In this document: positions 1-5,680 of the stretch, in pieces
Position numbering within the stretch: the first letter of the stretch is position 1
Layout of the letters: each line of letters opens with the position of its first letter
Assembly: GCA_043782425.1 (NCBI GenBank)
Contig: JAYWAM010000014.1
Span: 1-7,652, forward strand
Direction: 5' to 3'
DNA: 7,652 nt
Origin: JAYWAM01 sp043782425
GTDB lineage: Bacteria > Pseudomonadota > Gammaproteobacteria > Burkholderiales > Usitatibacteraceae
Translations under genes and position numbers: made by a program
Notes under the pieces: generated by a model
Told to the model about the DNA's origin: nothing
What the model saw: the letters and a program-made list of their open reading frames with translations, nothing else
Database searches by the model: none

Positions 1-520
1 CGGCAATTTCGTCGCTGCCCTGCAATGTCACAAAGACCAGCGTGCTATCGGCGTTGAATGCCAGATGGCTGGGTGTCTTGGGCAGCGCGATGCGCTTTAG
101 CAACGAAAAATCTGCGCCGTTGTAGATGTCGACACGGTCAAGCTTAAGAGATGTGGAAACGAACCATTTTTTGTCGGGCGAAAAACCGATCTGGTAAGGG
201 TCGGAAATTTGTTCGAGACGTTTCCTGATTTCACCGCTCTTGGGGTCCAGAAAAATTAGATTATTGCTCGCCGCATTGGCCACGATGAGAAACTGATCGT
301 CAGGCGTCGCCATCAAGTGGTGCGGCTCTTTGCCCACCACGATACGCTTGGTCTCGCGCAGGGTGGCGGTATCGATAAGACTGATGCTGCCGTCGCCCGA
401 GTTCAGCACTATCGCCACCTCGGCTGCCGCTGCGGTTGCCGCCTTGGCTACCAGATCACTGTGTGCAAGCGTTGCCGCAACACCAAGAAACAGCCCAGAA
501 AGCACTCGAAAAGAGATCAT
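1..520 (-). CDS. Exported YVTN/YncE-like beta-propeller protein, N-terminal part (3' end outside window)
   Basis: An open frame runs leftward from an ATG at 520-518 to the window edge with no stop (173 codons visible). The protein begins MISFRVLSGLFLGVAATLA, a short basic start and a hydrophobic stretch followed by Ala-rich sequence, which fits a Sec signal peptide, so the product is probably periplasmic. From about residue 35, repeating blade-like units follow: VLNSGDGSISLIDTATL, then PHHLMATPDDQFLIVANAAS, then DPYQIGFSPDKKWFV and PSHLAFNADSTLVFVT. This strand-turn pattern with D-at-turn and VAN/VT endings is that of YVTN-family beta-propellers (YncE, surface-layer and cytochrome d1-like propellers). 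An AGGA ribosome site lies about 7 bases before the ATG. It is divergent from the Nudix gene across a 137-base gap. Family members differ widely in role (DNA-binding YncE, quinohemoprotein-associated, metal-related), so no function is assigned. Confidence 0.8.
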   Translation of the reverse strand, partial: MISFRVLSGLFLGVAATLAHSDLVAKAATAAAAEVAIVLNSGDGSISLIDTATLRETKRIVVGKEPHHLMATPDDQFLIVANAASNNLIFLDPKSGEIRKRLEQISDPYQIGFSPDKKWFVSTSLKLDRVDIYNGADFSLLKRIALPKTPSHLAFNADSTLVFVTLQGSDEIA

Positions 521-657
521 GTAATATCCTGTAGATGTCCATCTGGCGCGGGTTTCCGGCCAGTTTCACTGCACAGCGCTTAGTCAATCATGGTACCATA
601 GCAACGCCTTGGCACCCTCTGGCGATGACGTGATTTTCTCTCGGAAAGTGCGCGAAT
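521..657. other. Divergent intergenic region between propeller and Nudix genes
   Basis: This 137-base gap must hold the promoters of both flanking genes. It contains a perfect 10-base palindrome ATGGTACCAT at 590-599 and a TTGACT-like hexamer on the minus strand (582-587), but I see no convincing -10 partner in either direction. A GGAAAG ribosome site for the Nudix gene is at 642-647. Confidence 0.35.
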
Positions 658-1212
658 ATGCCGCTTCAAGCAATCAATTTCTGCCCTAGTTGCGGCGCCC
701 GCACGCGCATCCGCGTTCCCGAAGGTGATTCTTTGCCGCGTGCGGTGTGCGACAACTGCGGCGCGATTCACTATCAGAACCCAAAAATCGTCGTCGGCTG
801 CATTCCCGAATGGCAAGACAAGATTGTTCTTTGCAAACGCGCCATCGAGCCGCGCTATGGCATGTGGACGCTTCCGGCCGGATTCATGGAAAACAATGAA
901 AGCGCCGCCGCAGGCGCAGCGCGCGAAGCGCTGGAAGAGGCCAATGCCAAGGTGGCGATCACCGAGCTATACACGGTTTACAGTATTCCGCATATCAGCC
1001 AGGTTTACATGATGTTTCGCTCCAGGCTGCTCGATGCTGATGTTTCAGCGGGGATTGAAAGTCTGGAAGTCAAACTGGTGACGGAGGACGAAATCCCCTG
1101 GGATCAACTGGCGTTCGTCATGGTGCGCAACACGCTCAAGCACTATTATGCTGATCGCAAAAGCGGTATTTTCATCCCGCGTTTCGGCGACATCAAACCG
1201 CCGGAGCGTTGA
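658..1212 (+). CDS. Zinc-ribbon Nudix hydrolase (AtNUDX23-like nucleotide-sugar/FAD/ADP-ribose pyrophosphatase family)
   Basis: The protein has 184 residues. An N-terminal zinc ribbon is formed by C9-P-S-C12 and C31-D-N-C34, followed by HYQNPKIVVGCIPE, a stretch typical of the Nudix_N_2 plus Nudix architecture. The Nudix box spans residues 75-97: G75, E81, R89-E90 and E93-E94 match GX5EX7REUXEE, giving the Mg2+-binding glutamates. The glycine usually following EEx is replaced by Asn96 (EEANAKV). The layout and length resemble plant NUDX23, an FAD/ADP-ribose diphosphatase, by recall of that family. The SQPWPFPxS motif of NADH pyrophosphatase NudC is absent; SQVYMMFR stands in its place. Known relatives hydrolyse X-linked nucleoside diphosphates to AMP plus a phosphorylated moiety; the actual substrate here is unknown. 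The ATG at 658 has GGAAAG about 10 bases upstream. It is transcribed alone and converges on the permease gene. Confidence 0.9.
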   Translation: MPLQAINFCPSCGARTRIRVPEGDSLPRAVCDNCGAIHYQNPKIVVGCIPEWQDKIVLCKRAIEPRYGMWTLPAGFMENNESAAAGAAREALEEANAKVAITELYTVYSIPHISQVYMMFRSRLLDADVSAGIESLEVKLVTEDEIPWDQLAFVMVRNTLKHYYADRKSGIFIPRFGDIKPPER

Positions 1213-1239
1213 AGTATCTCTAAAAGGCCTAAAAAAATT

Positions 1240-1321
1240 CTCGCGCCAAGACGCAAAGGCGCAAAGTTGTAAACCCATTCTTCATTTCGCTTTTCTTGGC
1301 GTTTTCGCGTCTTTGCGCGAG
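1240..1321. repeat. Long imperfect palindrome of the CGCCAAGACGCAAAG type, probable bidirectional terminator
   Basis: The left arm at 1240-1266 (containing CGCCAAGACGCAAAG) pairs with the right arm at 1295-1321 (containing GCGTCTTTGCGCGAG). By eye 22 of 27 positions are complementary, with about 28 bases between. An A7 run (1231-1237) precedes and a T6 run (1325-1330) follows, so the transcript from either side ends in a hairpin with a U-tract. It sits exactly between the 3' ends of the convergent Nudix and permease genes, where a two-way terminator is expected. Repeats with this AAGACGCAAAG core are common dispersed elements in proteobacterial genomes, so it may also be a small mobile palindromic unit. 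Confidence 0.6.
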
Positions 1322-1346
1322 CCGTTTTTTCTTTCCTTGTGATTCC

Positions 1347-1367
1347 GGTGCGCACGCACACCCTACA
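1347..1367 (-). repeat. REP-like GTAG hairpin repeat, copy 1 (downstream of permease)
   Basis: On the minus strand this reads TGTAGGGTGTGC followed by GTGCGCACC: a GTAG tetranucleotide and then a 16-base hairpin with one mismatch. It begins 8 bases after the permease stop codon. It matches the copy at 2506-2526 at 19 of 21 positions and in the same orientation. GTAG plus hairpin is the signature of REP sequences mobilised by RAYT (TnpA-REP) transposases. Likely effects are 3' mRNA stabilisation or transcription attenuation. Confidence 0.6.
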
Positions 1368-1375
1368 ATTGATTG

Positions 1376-2464
1376 TTACTTGCTGCGCGCCACGCTGTGG
1401 CGTAGGCGTGGTGCGGTGTTTTGCGCCACGGCCCAGTTGCGCATCAGGGTATAACTCACGGCGAGCAAGGTTGGGCCGATGAACACACCGAGCAAACCGA
1501 ACGCCAGCGCGCCGCCGAGCACGCCGAGCATAACCAAAATAAACGGCATGGCGCTGCCCTTGCTGATAATCATCGGCTTGATGATGTTGTCTGCCGTGCC
1601 GACCACGGCAAAGCCCCACACCACGATAAAAACCGCCCAGGCGGTGGAGCCGCCGTGATAAAGCCACGCCGCCGCAGGGATCCACAGTAACGCCGGCCCG
1701 GCCGGAACCACCGAGAGAAAAAATGTCGCCAGCCCGAGCGCGGCGGCGGCCGGCACGCCCGCCAGCCAAAAGCCGATGGCGGCAAGTATCCCCTGCACCA
1801 GCGCGGTACCAAGAATGCCATACACCACGCCTTTCACTGTGCTACCGGCGAGCGTGAGCAAATGGTGGGCGCGATCACCGCCCACACGTTCGATGGCGCT
1901 GCGCAGCCAGTCAACCATCGCGTCGCCGCCGGTGTAAAAGAAAAATGCCAGCAAGATGCTAAGCGCCAGCAACAATAATCCCTGACCGATGGCCGCGCCT
2001 ATGGTCAGCAGGAATTTGCCGGCCGGTGCGGCGAGCTTACGCAACTGTGCAATCAGCTCCGCGTTGCTCTGGCTCTGAGTCAGGCCCACCCAGAACTCCT
2101 GGATGGGAGCGCCCACCATAGGCAGGCCGACTATCCAATTGGGCAAATCCGGCAGGCCGGAATCGTAGGCACGCTGCAACAGTGCGGCCAATTCATCAAT
2201 GTGCGCCGCAAAGCCGAAGCCGGCAATGACAAACGGCCCGAGCACCAGTACAAAAATTAAAATCACCAGCAGCGTCGCCGCCAGCCCGTTGCGCCCCCCC
2301 AGCCAGGCGCAGAGTTTTTTGTAAGGCGTCCAGGTGGTGTAGGCCAGGATCGCGCCCCAGATCAGCGCTGCGGTGAAGGGCGCCAGCACCAGAAACGCGC
2401 CGCCGACCAACAGCACGATGACCAGCACGGCGATCAGACGTTCGATAAGCTCTTCGGACTTCAT
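1376..2464 (-). CDS. AI-2E family (PerM/YdiK-like) inner-membrane permease
   Basis: The protein has 362 residues, normal for the family. Hydrophobic segments lie at about 10-43 (two helices), 61-86, 151-178, then a cluster at about 213-236, 240-268, 273-290 and 305-340, giving about eight helices. A soluble loop spans about 88-150. Family hallmarks are the PAGP motif in SVVPAGPALLW (about 251-261), DNIIKPMII (292-300) and the C-terminal GLLGVFIGPTLLAV (323-336). Members have been proposed to export autoinducer-2 (TqsA) or to act as Na+/H+ antiporters or solute exporters; the substrate here cannot be told. The ATG at 2464 is preceded by an AGGAGAA ribosome site (about 2468-2473), which supports this start. 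The gene lies 78 bases downstream of the ATPase gene on the same strand, with a hairpin repeat between them, so co-transcription is possible but may be attenuated. Confidence 0.88.
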   Translation of the reverse strand: MKSEELIERLIAVLVIVLLVGGAFLVLAPFTAALIWGAILAYTTWTPYKKLCAWLGGRNGLAATLLVILIFVLVLGPFVIAGFGFAAHIDELAALLQRAYDSGLPDLPNWIVGLPMVGAPIQEFWVGLTQSQSNAELIAQLRKLAAPAGKFLLTIGAAIGQGLLLLALSILLAFFFYTGGDAMVDWLRSAIERVGGDRAHHLLTLAGSTVKGVVYGILGTALVQGILAAIGFWLAGVPAAAALGLATFFLSVVPAGPALLWIPAAAWLYHGGSTAWAVFIVVWGFAVVGTADNIIKPMIISKGSAMPFILVMLGVLGGALAFGLLGVFIGPTLLAVSYTLMRNWAVAQNTAPRLRHSVARSK

Positions 2465-2505
2465 GGTTCTCCTCGATGAACTGTGGACGACGCAGCAAAA
2501 ATAAA

Positions 2506-2526
2506 GGTGCGCAAGCGCACCCTACA
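2506..2526 (-). repeat. REP-like GTAG hairpin repeat, copy 2 (downstream of GspE-like ATPase)
   Basis: On the minus strand this reads TGTAG then GGTGCGC-TT-GCGCACC, a perfect 7-bp stem with a 2-base loop after the GTAG tetranucleotide. It starts 16 bases after the stop codon of the GspE-like gene. It is the same orientation as, and 19/21 identical to, the copy at 1347-1367. It lies between two co-oriented genes, where it could partly separate their expression. Confidence 0.65.
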
Positions 2527-2542
2527 TATAACTGAACTCGAA

Positions 2543-4345
2543 TCAGAATGTCGGCGCGACCTTGAGCACTTCTTCCATGGTGGTCAGCCCCTGCGCGACT
2601 TTCATCGCGCCCGACAGGCGCAGCGGGCGCATGCCGCTCTTGTAGGCCTGGCGCGTCAGTTCCTGTAGATCGGTTGTGTCGCTGATGTGGCGCTTGAGGT
2701 TGCGATCCAGCGGCATGATTTCATATACGCCTATGCGCCCCATGTAGCCGGTATTGCGGCACTCGATGCAGCCGACGGGACGATAAACAAATTCAGGCGG
2801 CGCAGCCTTGAAGGGCGCCAGCGTGCGCTGCCAGATTTCCAGGTCTTCTTCGCGCTTGAAAGAAACTTTTTCCTTGCAATGCGGGCACAGGGTGCGCACC
2901 AGACGCTGCGCCATGACGCCCAGCACGGTCGAGACCAGCAGATAGGACGGCACGCCCAGGTCGAGCATGCGCGTGATCGCCGTGGGCGCGTCGTTGGTGT
3001 GCAAAGTGGACAGCACCAGATGGCCGGTGAGAGCGGCCTGGATGGCCATCTCGGCGGTTTCCAGATCGCGGATCTCACCTACCATGATGATGTCCGGATC
3101 CTGGCGCATCAGCGCGCGCACGCCGGAGGCGAAAGTCAGATCGATCTCGCTTTGCACCTGCATCTGGTTGAAGCGCGCCTCAACCATCTCGATCGGGTCT
3201 TCGATGGTGCAAACGTTGACCTCGGGCGTAGAAAGCTGCTTGAGCGTGGTGTACAGCGTGGTGGTCTTGCCCGAACCGGTCGGGCCGGTCACCAGCAATA
3301 TGCCGCCCGGCTCTTTCATCAGGCGCTGCCAGGTCTGGTGTTCCTCCTTGCCAAAACCCAGTTCGGAAAAATCTTTCATTAGCACTTCGGGATCGAAAAT
3401 ACGCATCACCAGCTTTTCTCCGAAAGCCGTGGGGAGCGTCGAAATACGCAGCTCGATTTCCGCGCCGTCGGGCATGCGCGTTTTAATGCGTCCGTCCTGT
3501 GGTCGGCGTTTTTCCACCACATCCATACGCGCCAGAATTTTGATGCGCGAGGTCATCGCCACCAGCACCGTGGCCGGCATCTGATACACCTCGTGCAACA
3601 CGCCGTCGATGCGAAAGCGCATCACGCCCACGTCGCGCCGCGGCTCAACGTGAATATCACTGGCGCGCTGCTCAAAGGCGTATTGCCACAGCCAGTCAAC
3701 CAGGTGAACGATGTGGTGATCGTTAGCGTCGAGCTGGCGTCCGGCCTTGCCCAACTCCACTAGTTGTTCAAAATTATTGATGCCCGAAACTGCCACGCCA
3801 GAGGCCTCGGCCCGCTTCACCGAGCGCGCCAGGTTGTAAAACTCACCCACATAGCGGTTGATATCAAGCGGATTGGCGAGCACGCGGCGGATCGACAGGC
3901 GCAGCATGTCGGCAAGATCGCGCTCCCAGCTTGTGATATATGGCTCGGAAGTGGCGATCACCGCCTCCTTGCCGTCGAACTCCACCGGCAGGATAGCGCG
4001 GCGCTGCGCATAATCCGAAGACATCACCTCGGTCACGGCGCGCAGATCGATTTTGAGCGGATCGATATGGTAATAAGTCATCTTGACGCGCGCCGCGAGC
4101 CACTGCGTCAAAGTTTCGATATCCAGCGTACGGTGTGGCGGCTGCGCCGATTTCAGTTTGCTTTCCGCCACCGCCACCAGCGGATGAATTTCGCTGCGCC
4201 TGAAACGCGGATCATCGAGCAAGATTTTGGCATCGTCGGCGCTGAGCAAGCCGTCTTCAAGCAGGCCATCGACCACCTCACGCATAGTGAGTTTGCGGTC
4301 GGCGCTACGCGCTGCGGGGAGGGATTTTTTCTGTGGTGCACTCAT
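2543..4345 (-). CDS. GspE/PilB-family ATPase of a type II secretion or type IV pilus system
   Basis: The protein has 600 residues, the usual size for PilB/GspE. Residues about 75-170 form a GspE_N/MshEN-like N-terminal domain. The catalytic part shows ASDIHVEP (228-235), an Asp-box region around 373-390 (NVCTIEDPIE), Walker A GPTGSGKT (354-361), Walker B DPDIIMVGEIRD (416-427), and the His box GHLVLSTLHTND (441-452). A zinc-binding tetracysteine (C487-P-H-C490 and C526-I-E-C529) precedes NTGYMGRIGVYEI, a hallmark of extension/secretion ATPases rather than PilT retraction ATPases. Such enzymes form cytoplasmic hexamers that drive pilin or pseudopilin assembly with PilC/GspF. No partner gene (platform protein, prepilin peptidase, pilin) is in the window. 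The ATG at 4345 has no strong ribosome site; M21 is a possible alternative. PilB versus GspE cannot be settled from this sequence, so no symbol is given. Confidence 0.92.
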   Translation of the reverse strand: MSAPQKKSLPAARSADRKLTMREVVDGLLEDGLLSADDAKILLDDPRFRRSEIHPLVAVAESKLKSAQPPHRTLDIETLTQWLAARVKMTYYHIDPLKIDLRAVTEVMSSDYAQRRAILPVEFDGKEAVIATSEPYITSWERDLADMLRLSIRRVLANPLDINRYVGEFYNLARSVKRAEASGVAVSGINNFEQLVELGKAGRQLDANDHHIVHLVDWLWQYAFEQRASDIHVEPRRDVGVMRFRIDGVLHEVYQMPATVLVAMTSRIKILARMDVVEKRRPQDGRIKTRMPDGAEIELRISTLPTAFGEKLVMRIFDPEVLMKDFSELGFGKEEHQTWQRLMKEPGGILLVTGPTGSGKTTTLYTTLKQLSTPEVNVCTIEDPIEMVEARFNQMQVQSEIDLTFASGVRALMRQDPDIIMVGEIRDLETAEMAIQAALTGHLVLSTLHTNDAPTAITRMLDLGVPSYLLVSTVLGVMAQRLVRTLCPHCKEKVSFKREEDLEIWQRTLAPFKAAPPEFVYRPVGCIECRNTGYMGRIGVYEIMPLDRNLKRHISDTTDLQELTRQAYKSGMRPLRLSGAMKVAQGLTTMEEVLKVAPTF

Positions 4346-4423
4346 GGTGGTGACAATATAGCGCCTTTCGCTGTGCCAGGATAGGCGCGCCGCGGTGGCG
4401 GCTTTTTCGCGCGATGGTGATTT

Positions 4424-4461
4424 CCTGTAATATTGACAGGCTGTAATTTATAAAATACAGT
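4424..4461 (+). promoter_or_regulatory. Promoter and tandem palindromic operators of the toxin-antitoxin operon
   Basis: A perfect -35 box TTGACA (4433-4438) is followed after 17 bases by TACAGT (4456-4461, 4/6 match to TATAAT). It is overlaid by two adjacent palindromes: CCTGTAATATTGACAGG (4424-4440) and a 20-base near-perfect one at 4441-4460 (CTGTAATTTA then TAAAATACAG; 9 of 10 pairs match). Both are built from CTGTAA-type half-sites 16 bases apart. This is the arrangement expected for autorepression by the HTH antitoxin encoded downstream. With this spacing transcription would start close to the ATG at 4468, so the toxin message may be leaderless. Confidence 0.6.
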
Positions 4462-4467
4462 GTGAGC

Positions 4468-4764
4468 ATGTTGGAAGTTATACAAAGCACAACGTTTTCA
4501 AACTGGCTTATCGGACTGAAAGATACTCAGGCACGAATGCGCATCCATGCGCGGCTTGATCGTATGGCGTTGGGTAATTTCGGTGATGCGCAACCCGTGG
4601 GCGAGGGGCTTACTGAGTTGCGCATACACTACGGTCCAGGTTATCGGCTGTATTGTATGCGGCGCGGAACATACGTAGCGGTGATGCTGTGTGGTGGCGA
4701 TAAATCTAGCCAGTCACGCGACATCGAACAGGCGAAAATCATCGCTCAAGACTGGAGAGACTAA
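4468..4764 (+). CDS. RelE/ParE-superfamily toxin, HigB/HI1419-like addiction module killer
   Basis: The protein has 98 residues and belongs to the short HigB-type killer proteins. The family pattern is clear: TFSNWLIGLKDTQARMRIHARLDRM-type N-terminus (about 9-33), then GDAQPVGEGLTELRIHYGPGYR (about 39-60) and LCGGDKSSQSRDIEQAK (74-90). Relatives are ribosome-dependent mRNA interferases, so the inferred role is growth arrest when the antitoxin is lost. The gene precedes its antitoxin, the order typical of higBA and HI1419-HI1420 modules. I prefer the ATG at 4468 because related proteins begin MxEIxxT; a GTG at 4462 would add Met-Ser. No ribosome site is visible before either start, which fits a leaderless or poorly translated toxin. 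It is divergent from the GspE-like gene. Base composition just upstream is visibly AT-richer than the flanking genes. Confidence 0.9.
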   Translation: MLEVIQSTTFSNWLIGLKDTQARMRIHARLDRMALGNFGDAQPVGEGLTELRIHYGPGYRLYCMRRGTYVAVMLCGGDKSSQSRDIEQAKIIAQDWRD

Positions 4765-4767
4765 ATC

Positions 4768-5058
4768 ATGGCTGAAAAATTTACCAAATACGACACTGCC
4801 GAGCATCTAAAAACCAATGCAGATATGGCGGCTTACCTCGATGCTTGTCTGGAAGAGGCTGGAGACGATCCTGCCTTTATTGCTCATGCGCTGGGTATCA
4901 TTGCCCGAGCCAAAGGCATGTCACAACTCGCACGCGATACTGGCCTTGCACGAGAGAACTTATACAAAGCGCTCTCTGTCGACGGTAATCCCGAATTTGG
5001 CACGATACTTAAAGTGATTAAAGCCCTTGGGTTGAAGCTACACGCGCAGTCGGCATAG
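4768..5058 (+). CDS. HigA/HI1420-like HTH antitoxin
   Basis: The protein has 96 residues. It starts MAEKFTKYDTAEHLKTNADM and carries an XRE-like helix-turn-helix at about 50-70 (GMSQLARDTGLARENLYKAL), followed by NPEFGTILKVIKALGLKL, as in the 'addiction module antidote protein' family whose reference member is HI1420. It should bind and neutralise the toxin and repress the operon through the palindromes at 4424-4460. Only 3 bases separate it from the toxin stop, and a GGAGAGA ribosome site lies at 4754-4760. It therefore has a good translation signal while the toxin has none, consistent with antitoxin excess. Its 3' 175 bases are overlapped on the opposite strand by the extended frame of the HNH gene. 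Confidence 0.92.
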   Translation: MAEKFTKYDTAEHLKTNADMAAYLDACLEEAGDDPAFIAHALGIIARAKGMSQLARDTGLARENLYKALSVDGNPEFGTILKVIKALGLKLHAQSA

Positions 5059-5678
5059 AGGAGACCCATCCATTGCTTTTTTTTCTTAGCCACGGCTTCC
5101 TCAGCCGCTTGCTTGGGAAACTTTGCAATGAGCCACTTCAAAACTTCAAGTTGGTCTAGCGAAGTCGCCCGGCGGATCTGAATCAACAACTGCTTCAAGT
5201 CGGGTCGAATCAGCGTCACATTTTGTGCGCCCTCGTTGCAGACAGAACAAACCGCGCGAAGGTTGTAATGCTCCTCATTTCCGCCTTTGCTCTTGTCGAT
5301 GATGTGTCCGATGTGGAGCCTCGTTTTGCGGGTTGGGTCGTAGGGATGAGGCTCGCCTGCGACAGCGCCGCACATTTGGCAGGTAAAACCGTTGCGGTCA
5401 AGGACAAAAGCGCGGGTCTCTTTTGAAAGGGCGCGTTCAAATGCGGGTTGTGGTTTCGCTGTTTCCAGTAAATATTGGCCGGGTCTCAATTCGCTACGGT
5501 CGTTGTGCGTGAGGATAAAATAGCCCTCTTCAGTACGCAGCTCACGAACACGGCGCGCCCATTCTGATTGATTGTCGGCAATGGCCCGCAATTCTTCAGA
5601 ATCCATGACGCGGCCAATGTTCGCCAGAAAGTGCGCGCGGAGTTTTCTAAGCGCACCGCCCTTTAGTGTTTTTGCCAT
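4884..5678 (-). CDS. HNH endonuclease, probable restriction enzyme, with runaway 3' end
   Basis: The frame starts MAKTLKGGALRKLRAHF at 5678, two bases after the methyltransferase stop (TAG-TA-ATG), so translation is probably coupled. Residues about 1-70 look like a winged-helix DNA-binding region ending SELRPGQYLLET. The HNH zinc-finger nuclease follows: C100-Q-M-C103, the HIGHIID motif (122-128, catalytic His likely H125), N139, and C144-S-V-C147-N. After RRATSLDQLEVLKWLIAKFPKQA (about 169-191) the family-like part ends. From about residue 207 to the stop at 4884 the sequence is simply the antisense of the antitoxin gene and looks non-native. The coding strand has an A8 run (5077-5084) just before the junction. 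Adjacency to a cytosine methyltransferase suggests a type II restriction enzyme; recognition site unknown. Whether the product is active with its foreign tail is uncertain. Confidence 0.8.
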   Translation of the reverse strand: MAKTLKGGALRKLRAHFLANIGRVMDSEELRAIADNQSEWARRVRELRTEEGYFILTHNDRSELRPGQYLLETAKPQPAFERALSKETRAFVLDRNGFTCQMCGAVAGEPHPYDPTRKTRLHIGHIIDKSKGGNEEHYNLRAVCSVCNEGAQNVTLIRPDLKQLLIQIRRATSLDQLEVLKWLIAKFPKQAAEEAVAKKKKQWMGLLYADCACSFNPRALITLSIVPNSGLPSTESALYKFSRARPVSRASCDMPLARAMIPSA

Positions 5679-5680
5679 TA

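Noticed and set aside
590..599. Palindrome ATGGTACCAT as an operator
   Set aside because: It is only 10 bases and alone; chance occurrence is easy, and no promoter elements are aligned with it.
1146..1769. Minus-strand open frame of 207 codons spanning the permease 3' end and the Nudix 3' end
   Set aside because: It is an out-of-frame shadow with Arg/Gly-rich low-complexity sequence that crosses the palindromic terminator.
2687..3382. Long plus-strand open frame of 231 codons
   Set aside because: It is antisense to the GspE-like ATPase core, its protein has no family-like motifs, and the opposite frame carries the Walker and zinc motifs.
3764..4384. Plus-strand open frame of 206 codons
   Set aside because: It is a shadow of the N-terminal half of the ATPase; its composition is rich in His and Arg as expected for antisense of this coding sequence.
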